Shown here: positions 16,978-24,795 of the stretch, in pieces
Numbering within the stretch: the first letter of the stretch is position 1
Layout of the letters: every line of letters begins with the position of its first letter
From: Streptomyces sp. Tue6028
GTDB taxonomy: Bacteria; Actinomycetota; Actinomycetes; Streptomycetales; Streptomycetaceae
Direction of reading: 5' to 3'
NCBI RefSeq assembly: GCF_002300165.1
Contig: NZ_MLCE01000021.1
Coordinates: 248,001-312,000, forward strand
DNA: 64,000 nt
Position numbers and translations under genes: made by a program
The notes under the pieces: generated by a model
The model's database searches: none
What the model was told of the DNA's origin: nothing
Seen by the model: the letters and a program-made list of their open reading frames with translations, nothing else

Positions 16978-18207
16978 ATGTCGCAAGCCCCGCTCCTGCG
17001 CCAGATCACCGACTACGCGAACCGCGCCGACCCGTATCCGCTGTACGAGGAGCTCCGCAAGACCCCGGTGCTGCACGAGGAGGAGGGCGGTCCGTACGTC
17101 ATCAGCTCGTACTGGGACATCGAGAGCCTGCTCCACGACCCGCGGATCAGCTCCGACTTCACCAACCTCGCCGTCGCGAGCGAGGACGAGCTGTCCGGGC
17201 CGGAGGCGACGGGGCTGCCGCCGAGCTTCATCCGGCTCGACCCGCCGGAGCACGACCGGCTGCGGCGGATCGCCAACAGCTCCTTCGGTCCCCCGCACCG
17301 GCCCACCCGCATCGACTCCATGCGGGGTGAACTCGCCCAGATCGTCACCGACCTGATCGACGGGTTCGGGGACGCGCGGAAGATCGACGTGGTCGACCAG
17401 TTCGCGTACCCCTTCCCGGTGACCGTGATCTGCCGGCTGCTCGGCGTGCCGCGCGAGGACGAACCCCGCTTCCGCTCCTGGGTGGACCCGATCGTGGCGG
17501 GCCTGGACCCCGACACCCGTACGAGCGCCGAGTCCATGAAGACCGCGCAGGAGGCCCGGCTCCAGCTCGGCATGTACCTGAACGGGCTGGTGGAGCAGCG
17601 CGCCAGGGAACCGCGCGAGGACATGCTGTCCGACCTGGTGAACAGCCACGGTCCGGACGGCGCGATGACCACGATGGAAGTGCTCAGCACCGCGGTGCTG
17701 CTGCTCATCGCCGGTCATGAGACGACCGTCAACCTGATCACCAACGGCATGCTCACCCTGCTGCGTCACCCGGAGTACCTCCGGCGGCTGCGCGACGACC
17801 CGGGCCTGTCCGTGAAGATCGTCGAGGAACTCCTGCGCTACGAACCGCCGGTGCAGCTCGTGCCGCAGCGCACCTGCATCGCGGACATCGAGCTGCGCGG
17901 GGTCACCATCCCGAAGGGCTCACGCATCTGGCTCGTCCTCGCCGCGGGCAACCGGGACCCGGAGCGGTTCCACGAGCCCGACCGCTTCGACCCGGACCGC
18001 GAGGACATCCAGCACCTGGGCTTCGGCAGCGGGATCCACAGCTGCTTCGGCGCACCGCTGGCCCGCCTGGAGGCCCAGATCGCGCTGGCCGAACTGGCCC
18101 GTCGGCTCGACAACCCGCGTCTCGTCGAGGACCCGCCGCCCTACCGCCCGAACGCCGTCCTGCGCGGCCCGCGCCACCTCGAGATCACCTTCGACGCCCT
18201 GCGCTGA
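16978..18207 (+). CDS. Cytochrome P450
   Basis: A 409-residue soluble bacterial P450 monooxygenase. The oxygen-activating I-helix motif AGHETT is at 245-250, the ExxR pair at Glu284-Arg287, and the haem-binding loop FGSGIHSCFG has the thiolate ligand Cys356. It has no membrane anchor. It is the third gene of a ferredoxin-reductase-P450 set, an economical class I system. No biosynthetic enzymes flank it, so the substrate may be exogenous or a scattered metabolite. A G+C-rich hairpin follows the gene. Confidence 0.94.
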   Translation: MSQAPLLRQITDYANRADPYPLYEELRKTPVLHEEEGGPYVISSYWDIESLLHDPRISSDFTNLAVASEDELSGPEATGLPPSFIRLDPPEHDRLRRIANSSFGPPHRPTRIDSMRGELAQIVTDLIDGFGDARKIDVVDQFAYPFPVTVICRLLGVPREDEPRFRSWVDPIVAGLDPDTRTSAESMKTAQEARLQLGMYLNGLVEQRAREPREDMLSDLVNSHGPDGAMTTMEVLSTAVLLLIAGHETTVNLITNGMLTLLRHPEYLRRLRDDPGLSVKIVEELLRYEPPVQLVPQRTCIADIELRGVTIPKGSRIWLVLAAGNRDPERFHEPDRFDPDREDIQHLGFGSGIHSCFGAPLARLEAQIALAELARRLDNPRLVEDPPPYRPNAVLRGPRHLEITFDALR

Positions 18208-18224
18208 ATCGGCCGCCCGCGCCA

Positions 18225-18256
18225 CCCGGCCGGTTCGCACTGCGGCCCCGGCCGGG
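18225..18256 (+). terminator. Hairpin after the P450 gene
   Basis: CCCGGCCGG at 18225-18233 pairs with CCGGCCGGG at 18248-18256 across a 14-nt loop, 18 bp after the P450 stop. It lies between convergent genes and probably ends transcription of the P450 operon. There is no T-run, as is usual in Streptomyces. Confidence 0.5.
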
Positions 18257-18401
18257 ACATGGCGCGCGTTGCGGTCCTGCGGCACCGGTCGGGGAGCGGC
18301 GCCCACTGTGACATCGGGCGGCTCGCGCTGTGCCGGCGGCCGGTGCCCGACCCCCGCGTGGTCGCGCGTGCGACGGACGCCACCGCCTTCGGTCCGGGGC
18401 C

Positions 18402-18725
18402 CTACCCCCGACCCGCGTGCGGCATCCGTACGACCGCGACCCCTCCGTCCAGGTCCACCGTCGTGCGGTGGGGCGGCGCCCCGTCCTCCTCGTCGTCCCG
18501 CATCACCAGCGAGGACCGCCGCTCCTTCAGCTCGTCCTGCTTCCCGGGCGACAGGCTCGCGTGCAACTGCTCGAAGCCGGTCGCCGATATCTGCCCCTGG
18601 CGTGCCCCGTTGCGCCACGGCAGCAGCCCGGCCCGCCCGGCCCGAAGCAACAGCTGGTCGGCGAACGCCACGGCGGTCAGCGCGATCACCAGCCCGGGCA
18701 GGGTCATGAGGACGGCGAATTCCAT
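18402..18725 (-). CDS. Small membrane-anchored protein, DUF6191-like
   Basis: A 107-residue protein with an N-terminal hydrophobic helix (MEFAVLMTLPGLVIALTAVA) and a hydrophilic part containing GQISATGFEQLHASLSPGKQ and LVMRDDEEDGAPP. The pattern is widespread in Streptomyces; I believe it corresponds to DUF6191, but the number is from memory. The ATG at 18725 gives the natural membrane-anchor start; longer frames add unlikely sequence. It faces the P450 gene convergently. Function unknown. Confidence 0.65.
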   Translation of the reverse strand: MEFAVLMTLPGLVIALTAVAFADQLLLRAGRAGLLPWRNGARQGQISATGFEQLHASLSPGKQDELKERRSSLVMRDDEEDGAPPHRTTVDLDGGVAVVRMPHAGRG

Positions 18726-18961
18726 GCCGCAAGTATCCGCACGCGTGGGCCGATGCCCAGAGGGTCCGTACGTTTCGTCAAGGGGACCGGCCTCGCCCGG
18801 ACAGGTGCCCAGGGCACGGAGTTTCCGGCGGATCGCCGCAACCGCTGTTCTCGCGCACCTTCGAGGGTCCTGGGCGAACGCCGTCCAAGGGTGAGGTGCG
18901 CGGCGCGGTCGCCGACGCGGTCCGGCGTGGGCCCGCGGTGATGTCGAAGAGCGGCGGTGCC

Positions 18962-19150
18962 CTACCGCTTCAAGCCCCGGTACCGCCGCAGCAGCTCCGT
19001 GATCCGCTCGCCGTCCGCCGCGCCGTTGAGCTCGGTCAGCAGGTCGTCGGGGCACAGCTCGTACAGGTCGCCCCAGAATCGGCGGCCGCGGTTGTCCCAG
19101 ATCCGGTAGCCGCCCGGCACGCCCCTGGCCACGTAGCGTCTTCTGCTCAC
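18962..19150 (-). CDS. Conserved small basic protein, 62 residues
   Basis: A 62-residue protein starting at GTG 19150 with a GGGGGA ribosome site. It is rich in Arg and aromatic residues (GGYRIWDNRGRRFWGDLYEL) and ends in a short amphipathic helix (ERITELLRRYRGLKR). I do not recognise a family. Good codon bias and a clear ribosome site argue that it is a real gene. Alone on the minus strand, 236 bp from its neighbour. Confidence 0.55.
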   Translation of the reverse strand: MSRRRYVARGVPGGYRIWDNRGRRFWGDLYELCPDDLLTELNGAADGERITELLRRYRGLKR

Positions 19151-19391
19151 GGTCCCCCTGTTCTCCGGGCCCCTGGTGGCCCGAAATCGGCAGGATAGGG
19201 GGACGGGGGCGCGGACACGACACGATTTCGGGGCGGGCGGCCGGAGGTCCGGGGCGCTGCGGGCAGGCGCAGGTCAGGAGCGCCGCGCGGTGCCCGGGAC
19301 CGGGTGTACGGACGCTTTTCGGTGTCCCTTACAGTTCGTTCACCAATCGGGCGCCTGCCGGGGGCAACAGGCCTCATTCCTAAGGGATCTC

Positions 19392-20162
19392 ATGCGTAAA
19401 TTCGCCATCGGCGCCGTTCTGTCCGGTGCGCTGGCAGCCGCCGCCGTCGCGGTTCCGTCGGCTCACGCGGACACCGTGGTGGGCGACACCAAGGTGTCGA
19501 ACGTGGTGGTGAACGGCGGCAAGGACGTCGCCGTCGGCACGACGAACAAGGTGACCTTCAAGGTCACCTTCACGGCCTCCGATCCGGCCGGTGTCACGTC
19601 CGGACAGACGTACCTCTACCACGGCACGTGGAGCGACCCGGACGCCTTCTGGACCCAGGACTCGGACGCGGGCACCACGTGCACGTCGGGAACGACGGTC
19701 ACCTGCACGTCGACGTACACGATCGTTCCCGAGTACGACCTGCACTACAACGCCCTGGCCGGCACCTGGCACATCGGCGCGTACGCGAAGGCCAAGGACG
19801 GCGACTCGGCGAAGAAGACCGACGTCGGCACGTTCCACGTGCAGCGCTACTCGAAGCTCACGGTCAACGCCTCGCCGGAGCCGGTCGCCAAGGGCAAGGC
19901 GATCACCGTCGCGGGCAAGCTGTCCCGGGCGAACTGGGAGGACCACCTGTACCACGGGTACACCGGACAGCCCGTCAAACTGCAGTTCCGCAAGGCCGGC
20001 AGCAGTACGTACAGCACGGTCAAGACCGTGAACAGCGACAGCTCCGGAAACCTGAGGACCACGGTCACCGCCTCCGCCGACGGCTACTGGCGCTACTACT
20101 TCGCGGGTACGAGCACCACGCCCGCGGCCAAGGCCACCGGCGACTACCTCGACGTGAAGTGA
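19392..20162 (+). CDS. Secreted protein with C-terminal Ig-like domain, paralogue of the 45.3-kb gene
   Basis: A 256-residue exported protein. A Sec signal (RKFAIGAVLSGALAAAAVAV) ends at about AHA-D, residue 27. A variable central region with two cysteines (TTCTSGTTVTCTS) follows. The C-terminal 115 residues begin RYSKLTVNASPEPV and end in a beta-rich Ig-like fold. That C-terminal part is nearly identical to the protein at 45332, including SRANWED, LYHGYTGQ and KLQFRK. The ATG at 19392 has AAGGG upstream. Function unknown; probably an envelope-associated or extracellular binding protein. Confidence 0.8.
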   Translation: MRKFAIGAVLSGALAAAAVAVPSAHADTVVGDTKVSNVVVNGGKDVAVGTTNKVTFKVTFTASDPAGVTSGQTYLYHGTWSDPDAFWTQDSDAGTTCTSGTTVTCTSTYTIVPEYDLHYNALAGTWHIGAYAKAKDGDSAKKTDVGTFHVQRYSKLTVNASPEPVAKGKAITVAGKLSRANWEDHLYHGYTGQPVKLQFRKAGSSTYSTVKTVNSDSSGNLRTTVTASADGYWRYYFAGTSTTPAAKATGDYLDVK

Positions 20163-20193
20163 GCGGGTCTCCCACCGCGGCCCGCTGACCCGG

Positions 20194-20227
20194 CCGTCGT
20201 CGCCGTCGGCCACGCCGGCGACGACGG
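20194..20227. terminator. Bidirectional terminator hairpin
   Basis: CCGTCGTCGCCG at 20194-20205 pairs perfectly with CGGCGACGACGG at 20216-20227 across a 10-nt loop. It lies between the convergent secreted-protein gene and the tetR gene and could serve both. Confidence 0.7.
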
Positions 20228-20233
20228 GGGCCG

Positions 20234-20884
20234 TCAGGTCGGCCCCGCCCCGGCCTTCCCCTCGGCTCCCGTCGTGGCACCCGACTCGGCCCCGCTCGCG
20301 CGCAGGTGCTCGATGCCGGTGTCGAGCGCCGCCCTCAGATGGGTCGAGTCGCCCGTGGACATCATGATGGTCACGCCTCCCTGGATACCCGCCAGCAGCG
20401 CGGCGGCCGTGCGGTCCACGTCGAGGGCCGCGGGCACGAGGCCGTTCGCCTGGAGGGCGCGCATGCCGTGGGCGAGCTGCCGCTGCCACTGGCGCATCAG
20501 CTCGGTCACGATCGCCCGTGCTCCCGGGCTGGACCGGCCGACCTGGAGGAACAGGGCGCCCAAGGGGCAGGAGTCGCCCTGGCGTTCGTAGCGTTCCACC
20601 ACGACGTCCCGCCACTGGCGCCAGGCCTGCCACGAGTCCAGGCATCCCAGGTACGGCTGCTGGTCCTCCAGGACGCGGTCCGCCTCGAACCGGGCCACGG
20701 CCAGCAGCAGTTCGCTCTTGCCGTCGGGGAAGTAGTGGAAGAGCTGGCTCTTGCTCGTGCCGGTGCGGCTGCGGATGTCGTCGAGAGTCGTGACGGCGAC
20801 ACCCTGCTCGCGCAGCACCTGCGCCGCCCCCTCGACGATGCGGGCCCGGGTGGCGCGGCCCTTCGCGGTCGGAGCATCCGACAT
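20234..20884 (-). CDS. TetR family transcriptional repressor
   Basis: A 216-residue repressor. The N-terminal HTH lies at about residues 6-55 (RIVEGAAQVLREQGV, then TGTSKSQLFHYFPDGKSELL). The helical ligand-binding domain at 75-200 resembles the TetR_C_6/YcdC-like groups. ATG 20884 is preferred because GAGGAGG is 9 nt upstream; GTG 20893 is too close to it. The gene diverges from a short-chain dehydrogenase, and two matching palindromes lie between them. It most likely represses both genes until a small ligand binds. Confidence 0.87.
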   Translation of the reverse strand: MSDAPTAKGRATRARIVEGAAQVLREQGVAVTTLDDIRSRTGTSKSQLFHYFPDGKSELLLAVARFEADRVLEDQQPYLGCLDSWQAWRQWRDVVVERYERQGDSCPLGALFLQVGRSSPGARAIVTELMRQWQRQLAHGMRALQANGLVPAALDVDRTAAALLAGIQGGVTIMMSTGDSTHLRAALDTGIEHLRASGAESGATTGAEGKAGAGPT

Positions 20885-20916
20885 CGGCCTCACCCTCCTC
20901 TCTCGGCTGGACGGCT

Positions 20917-20934
20917 ATGGACCGACGGGTCCAT
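20917..20934. promoter_or_regulatory. TetR operator 1, ATGGACC-N4-GGTCCAT
   Basis: A perfect palindrome of 7-bp arms with spacer GACG, 33 bp upstream of the tetR start. It is well placed for autoregulation. A second copy with the same geometry lies at 20996-21013. Confidence 0.7.
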
Positions 20935-20995
20935 TTTACGGCAGGAGGGCCAGGCTCCGCGGGTCCGGAGCCGCCCCTGAGGGACCCCTCCCAGT

Positions 20996-21013
20996 CTGGA
21001 CTTGCTGGTCCAT
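20996..21013. promoter_or_regulatory. TetR operator 2, CTGGACT-N4-GGTCCAT
   Basis: A near-copy of the first palindrome with the same 4-bp spacer and one imperfect arm. It lies 52 bp upstream of the dehydrogenase start, where it would block that promoter. Two sites 79 bp apart in one divergent region support direct control of both genes by the TetR protein. Confidence 0.65.
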
Positions 21014-21064
21014 TTTTTGCGACGCACAGTGGTCCGCACACCGCGAGACAAGGGAGAGCGCGTC

Positions 21065-21835
21065 ATGGCTGAACGACTGCGGAACAAGACGGCGCTGGTC
21101 ACGGGCTCGACCAGCAATATCGGGCAGGCGATCGCCGAGGCGTTCGCAGCCGAGGGCGCCCATGTCGTCGTGTCCGGGCGCCATCAGGAACGGGGTGCGC
21201 AGGTGGTCGAGGGGATCCGGGCGGCCGGCGGCCGGGCCGATTTCCTGGCGGCGGACCTCGACGGCAGCGCGGAGGCTTCCCGGGATCTGGCCGACCGGGC
21301 CCGTGCGACCCTGGGCGGGCGGATCGACATCCTGGTGAACAACGCCGGCATCTACCCGGCCCCCGGCACCACCGACACCGACGAGAAGACGTTCGACACG
21401 GTCTACGGCGTCAATGTGAAGGCGCCGTTCTTCCTCACCGCCGCCGTCGCCCCGGCCATGGCGGAGTCCGGCGGCGGGGTGGTCGTCAACCTCGGCTCGT
21501 GGATCGCACGCCTGGCCGTTCCCCTCGGCGCGCTCTACAGCTCCACCAAGGGAGCCATGGAGACGCTCACGCGGGCCTGGGCCGCGGAGTTCGGACCGAT
21601 GGGCGTGCGCGTGAACGCGGTGTCGCCGGGTGTGATCCTGCCCCCGGCCCCGGAGGGCGCCGAGCCGCATCCCGGCGAGATCATGATGAAGGGCACCCCG
21701 GCCGGTGGCGTCGGCACGCCGGACGCCATCGCGCACGCCGTGGTCTGGCTGGCCAGTGACGAGGCGGCCTTCGTGCACGGGACCGTGGTCGACGTCGACG
21801 GAGGCAGGACGGGGGTCGCGGTCGTCGCCGCCTAG
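21065..21835 (+). CDS. Short-chain dehydrogenase/reductase
   Basis: A 256-residue classical SDR oxidoreductase. The cofactor loop TGSTSNIG is at residues 13-20, NNAG is present, and the catalytic Tyr158-x3-Lys162 (YSSTK) is intact with the upstream Ser (LGSWIA). An Arg after beta-2 (SGRHQ) suggests NADPH. ATG 21065 has a GGGAG ribosome site. Under likely control of the divergent TetR gene, as is common for SDRs that reduce reactive carbonyls or quinones. Substrate unknown. Confidence 0.88.
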   Translation: MAERLRNKTALVTGSTSNIGQAIAEAFAAEGAHVVVSGRHQERGAQVVEGIRAAGGRADFLAADLDGSAEASRDLADRARATLGGRIDILVNNAGIYPAPGTTDTDEKTFDTVYGVNVKAPFFLTAAVAPAMAESGGGVVVNLGSWIARLAVPLGALYSSTKGAMETLTRAWAAEFGPMGVRVNAVSPGVILPPAPEGAEPHPGEIMMKGTPAGGVGTPDAIAHAVVWLASDEAAFVHGTVVDVDGGRTGVAVVAA

Positions 21836-21850
21836 CGGAGGATCCGTTCT

Positions 21851-22004
21851 CCTCGCGCCTCGCGCCTCGCGCCTCGCGCCTCGCGCCTCGCGCCTCGCGC
21901 CTCGCGCCTCGCGCCTCGCGCCTCGCGCCTCGCGCCTCGCGCCTCGCGCCTCGCGCCTCGCGCCTCGCGCCTCGCGCCTCGCGCCTCGCGCCTCGCGCCT
22001 CGCG
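21851..22004. repeat. 22 perfect tandem copies of a 7-bp unit (CCTCGCG)
   Basis: The heptamer CCTCGCG is repeated 22 times without a mismatch over 154 bp, starting 16 bp after the dehydrogenase stop and ending in a degenerate copy at 22005. The unit is not a multiple of three, and all frames stay open, giving spurious Arg-Glu-Ala-Arg reading frames. It lies between two convergent genes. It is too short-period for CRISPR and has no spacers. Slippage-prone and likely variable between strains. Confidence 0.97.
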
Positions 22005-22074
22005 CCTCCGTGGCGCCGTACCCCGAGGCGTCGGCGGCCTGTGGTGGAGGAACCGACGGTCCGCCACCCTGTGC

Positions 22075-22116
22075 ACGCCGAAGGCCGTCCCCCGTACCGG
22101 TGACGGCCTTCGGCGT
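22075..22116. terminator. Strong bidirectional terminator
   Basis: ACGCCGAAGGCCGTC at 22075-22089 pairs perfectly over 15 bp with GACGGCCTTCGGCGT at 22102-22116, with a 12-nt loop. It separates the convergent dehydrogenase and the large secreted-protein gene and should terminate both. Confidence 0.85.
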
Positions 22117-22133
22117 AAGCCCTCCTGTGGTGA

Positions 22134-24146
22134 TCAGGGGCAGCTGATCCGGGTGTCGCCCGTGTCCGCCGTGCAGGTGTCCGTGCCGAAGCCGCCGTTG
22201 GCGGTGTCGTTGCCGGAGACGTTGTCGACGGCGTCGAGGTTGTCGTTGCCGTAGTTGCCGAGCAGGTTGTCGCTGCCGGGGCCGCCGTTCAGGGTGTCGG
22301 TGCCGTAGCCGCCGTCGAGGCGGTCGTTGTCGTAGTTGCCGTACACGGTGTCGTTGCCGAAGCCGGCGTTGACGGTGTCGTTGCCGCCGAGGGCGCAGAT
22401 CACGTCGTTGCCGTAGGTGCCGTTGATGGTGTCGTCGCCGCTGGTGCCGATGATCGTGCAGCCGCGGTTGTTGTTGACGGTGGTCGTCGCCGTGGCGGAG
22501 TTGTTGCCGGGGACCGGGTCGGTCTGGGTGGCGCTGATCGTGGCCCGGTCGGAGAGGGTGCCACCGGCCCGCGGCTCGGTGGCGATCTTGACCGTGGCAC
22601 TCGCTCCGGGGGCGAGGGTGCCGAGGGCACAGTTCGCCGTGGTGGCGGTCCGGGTGCAGGTGCCCTGGGTGGTGGTCACCGAGGTGATCGACGCGGCCGG
22701 GCCGCCGAGCGTCTCGGACATCTGGACGCCGGTGGCGGAGGCCGTGGTGCTGTTGTTGGTCACGGTCACCGTGTACGTCGGCCGGTCGCCGATGCTGACC
22801 GTGGCGGGGCCGGTCTTCTTGACCGCCAGGTCCACCCCGGGCGGGGGCGGCGGTGTGCCGGCGACCTGGTAGCGGGTCAGGGCGAAGTCGGTGTTCGGAC
22901 CGCCCTGACCGGCGGCGACGATCTTTCCGTCGGACTGGAGCGCCACGCCGCGGGCCTGGTCGCTGCCGCCGAGGTCGGTGGTCACCAGGCCGCCGGTGCC
23001 GAAGCCGCTGTCCGGGCTCCCGTCGGTGCCGTACCGCAGGACCGCGAAGTCGCCGCCGGGCCCGTTGTTGCCCGCCACGACGATCCTGCCGTCGGACTGC
23101 AGCACCACGTCCTGGGCCCCGCCGCCACCGGGCGTGAGGACCCGGCCCGCGGTGCCGAAGGTGGTGTCCAGGCTGCCGTTCCCGTTGTAGCGGGCCAGTG
23201 CGAACCTGCCGCCGCTTCCCCCGGCCGCGACGATCCTGCCGTCGGACTGGACCGCCAGCCCCTCCACGGACTCGTAGTCGCCGAAATCGGTGCGCTCGAT
23301 GCCGTCACCGCTGAAACCGGTGTCCGGGGTGCCGTTGGCGTTGTAGCGGATGAGGACGAAATCGAAGCGGGTCGTGCCGACTTCACCTCCGACGACGATC
23401 TTTCCGTCGGGCTGCAACACCAGGGTGCGGGCATCGCCGCCCTCCTCCAGCGATCCCGGTGACGGGTCGGTGGTCACCATGCCGCCGGTTCCGAAACCCG
23501 GGTCCAGGGCGCCAGTTGTCAGGTAGCGCGCCACGGCGGCCCGGCCCCCGGAGTAGCCGGCGGCGACGATCTTGCCGTCGGGCTGCAGCGCCACGTCCAT
23601 GGCCTCGGTCGGGCCGGAGAAGTCGGTGAGCACCCTGCCGTTGGTGCCGAACGACGTGTCCACGCTGCCGTCGGCGTTGTAGCGGGCCACCGTGAACCAG
23701 CAGCAGTCCTCGAAGTCCCGCCAGCTGGTGCCCACCACGACGATCTTCCCGTCGGGCTGCACCGCCACGCCGTGGGCCTCGTCGTACTGGCCGTTGTCGA
23801 TGTCGGTGGTCACCTTGCCGTCGCCACTGAAACCGGTGTCCGGGGTGCCGTCGGCGTTGTGGCGGGCCACCGCGAAGTCGCCGTCCGACGAGCCGACGGA
23901 GACGATCTTGCCGTCGGGCTGCACCTTCACGTCGTCGGCGTAGTCGGTGCCGGCGAAGTCGGTGAGGACCTTGCCGTCGCCGCTGAAGGCGGGGTCCAGG
24001 TCGCCGGGGGCGGCGGCCGCGGTGCCGGGCAGGGCGAGGACGAGCGCCAGGCCGGTGGCCGCCACGAGCCCGGCCAGGACCGACCGTGACCGGCGGCGTC
24101 TTCCCCGGTACTCACGCAGCGCCGGCCGCAGATGAGAGATCAGCAT
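22134..24146 (-). CDS. Secreted delta-60 beta-propeller, DUF11 and RTX-like repeat protein
   Basis: A 670-residue exported protein. An N-terminal Arg-rich stretch and hydrophobic signal (VLAGLVAATGLALVLAL) end at GTAAAA. About eight delta-60 repeats follow (each like VQPDGKIVxxG, DFAVxRYNxDGxxDxxFxxDGxV), which fold as a beta-propeller. Next is a DUF11 Ig-like domain beginning VDLAVKKTGPATV. The tail has haemolysin-type Ca2+-binding nonapeptides (GTSGDDTINGTYGND, GNDTVNAGFGND). ATG 24146 is used, without a clear ribosome site. Expected to be extracellular and calcium-dependent; role unknown. Transcribed alone. Confidence 0.85.
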   Translation of the reverse strand: MLISHLRPALREYRGRRRRSRSVLAGLVAATGLALVLALPGTAAAAPGDLDPAFSGDGKVLTDFAGTDYADDVKVQPDGKIVSVGSSDGDFAVARHNADGTPDTGFSGDGKVTTDIDNGQYDEAHGVAVQPDGKIVVVGTSWRDFEDCCWFTVARYNADGSVDTSFGTNGRVLTDFSGPTEAMDVALQPDGKIVAAGYSGGRAAVARYLTTGALDPGFGTGGMVTTDPSPGSLEEGGDARTLVLQPDGKIVVGGEVGTTRFDFVLIRYNANGTPDTGFSGDGIERTDFGDYESVEGLAVQSDGRIVAAGGSGGRFALARYNGNGSLDTTFGTAGRVLTPGGGGAQDVVLQSDGRIVVAGNNGPGGDFAVLRYGTDGSPDSGFGTGGLVTTDLGGSDQARGVALQSDGKIVAAGQGGPNTDFALTRYQVAGTPPPPPGVDLAVKKTGPATVSIGDRPTYTVTVTNNSTTASATGVQMSETLGGPAASITSVTTTQGTCTRTATTANCALGTLAPGASATVKIATEPRAGGTLSDRATISATQTDPVPGNNSATATTTVNNNRGCTIIGTSGDDTINGTYGNDVICALGGNDTVNAGFGNDTVYGNYDNDRLDGGYGTDTLNGGPGSDNLLGNYGNDNLDAVDNVSGNDTANGGFGTDTCTADTGDTRISCP

Positions 24147-24795
24147 GGGCCGCAGCTTCGCGGCGGACGTGCGGCCTTCCGTCCGTCGCTGGGCCGCGTT
24201 GCGCTCACTGGACGCCGAAATCCACACCCGGGGGTGAGGACGCACGCCGGCGGCGGTGCAGGGGTCCGGCACCCGGAGCGGCCTCCGCACACCGCACGAA
24301 CGCGTCGGCCGGCCGGCAGGAACTCCCCGGCGCACAGGGCAAGTTCGACAAGCCTGCCCGCTTCAGCACGCGCCCCGCCTTCACCACCCGATCGCGTTCT
24401 TGCTCCACCACCCTCCCCTGGGCTGCCGCGCGCCCCGCCGTCACCCTTCCGGGACCGTGACCCGCGCCTCGACAATGGCCGTTCGTGCCGCCGCTCGTCG
24501 CAGTGGTGGTGTCTGCTCCGTGCCGGGGGAAACGGCACCGGGCGGCAGTGGGCAAGGGGGCGGCCCGAGGGCCGGCGAGGAAAGAAGCGGCAGCCATGCC
24601 GCGGGGGGCAACAACCACATCATGTCGGACTACATGACCACCGCCGGACACTCGGGCGCAGCGGCGAGGACGTCGTCAGGTCCCTCGTCCACCGGCGAGA
24701 ACCACGACCGCGGCCGATCCGACCACGGACACAGAGGCCGACGCGCGCACCGCACCCACCGGCGACGGCTGGTGACCCAGGGAGCGGCCGCGCTG
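24147..24795. other. Long intergenic region between divergent genes
   Basis: About 650 bp with no convincing gene. It must hold the promoters of the secreted propeller protein and of the glycosyltransferase. An open frame extends upstream of the glycosyltransferase from 24256 (with an ATG at 24622), but its translation is His/Arg/Gly-rich, with more A-ending codons than the gene itself. I treat it as leader or as an uncertain N-terminal extension. Confidence 0.5.

Noticed and set aside
21851..22004. CRISPR array
   Set aside because: The unit is 7 bp with no spacers, and no cas genes are present in the window.
21681..22103. Frames through the heptamer array giving Arg-Glu-Ala-Arg-type repeat proteins
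   Set aside because: A 7-bp stop-free unit keeps all frames open. There is no ribosome site and the frames start in a neighbouring gene.
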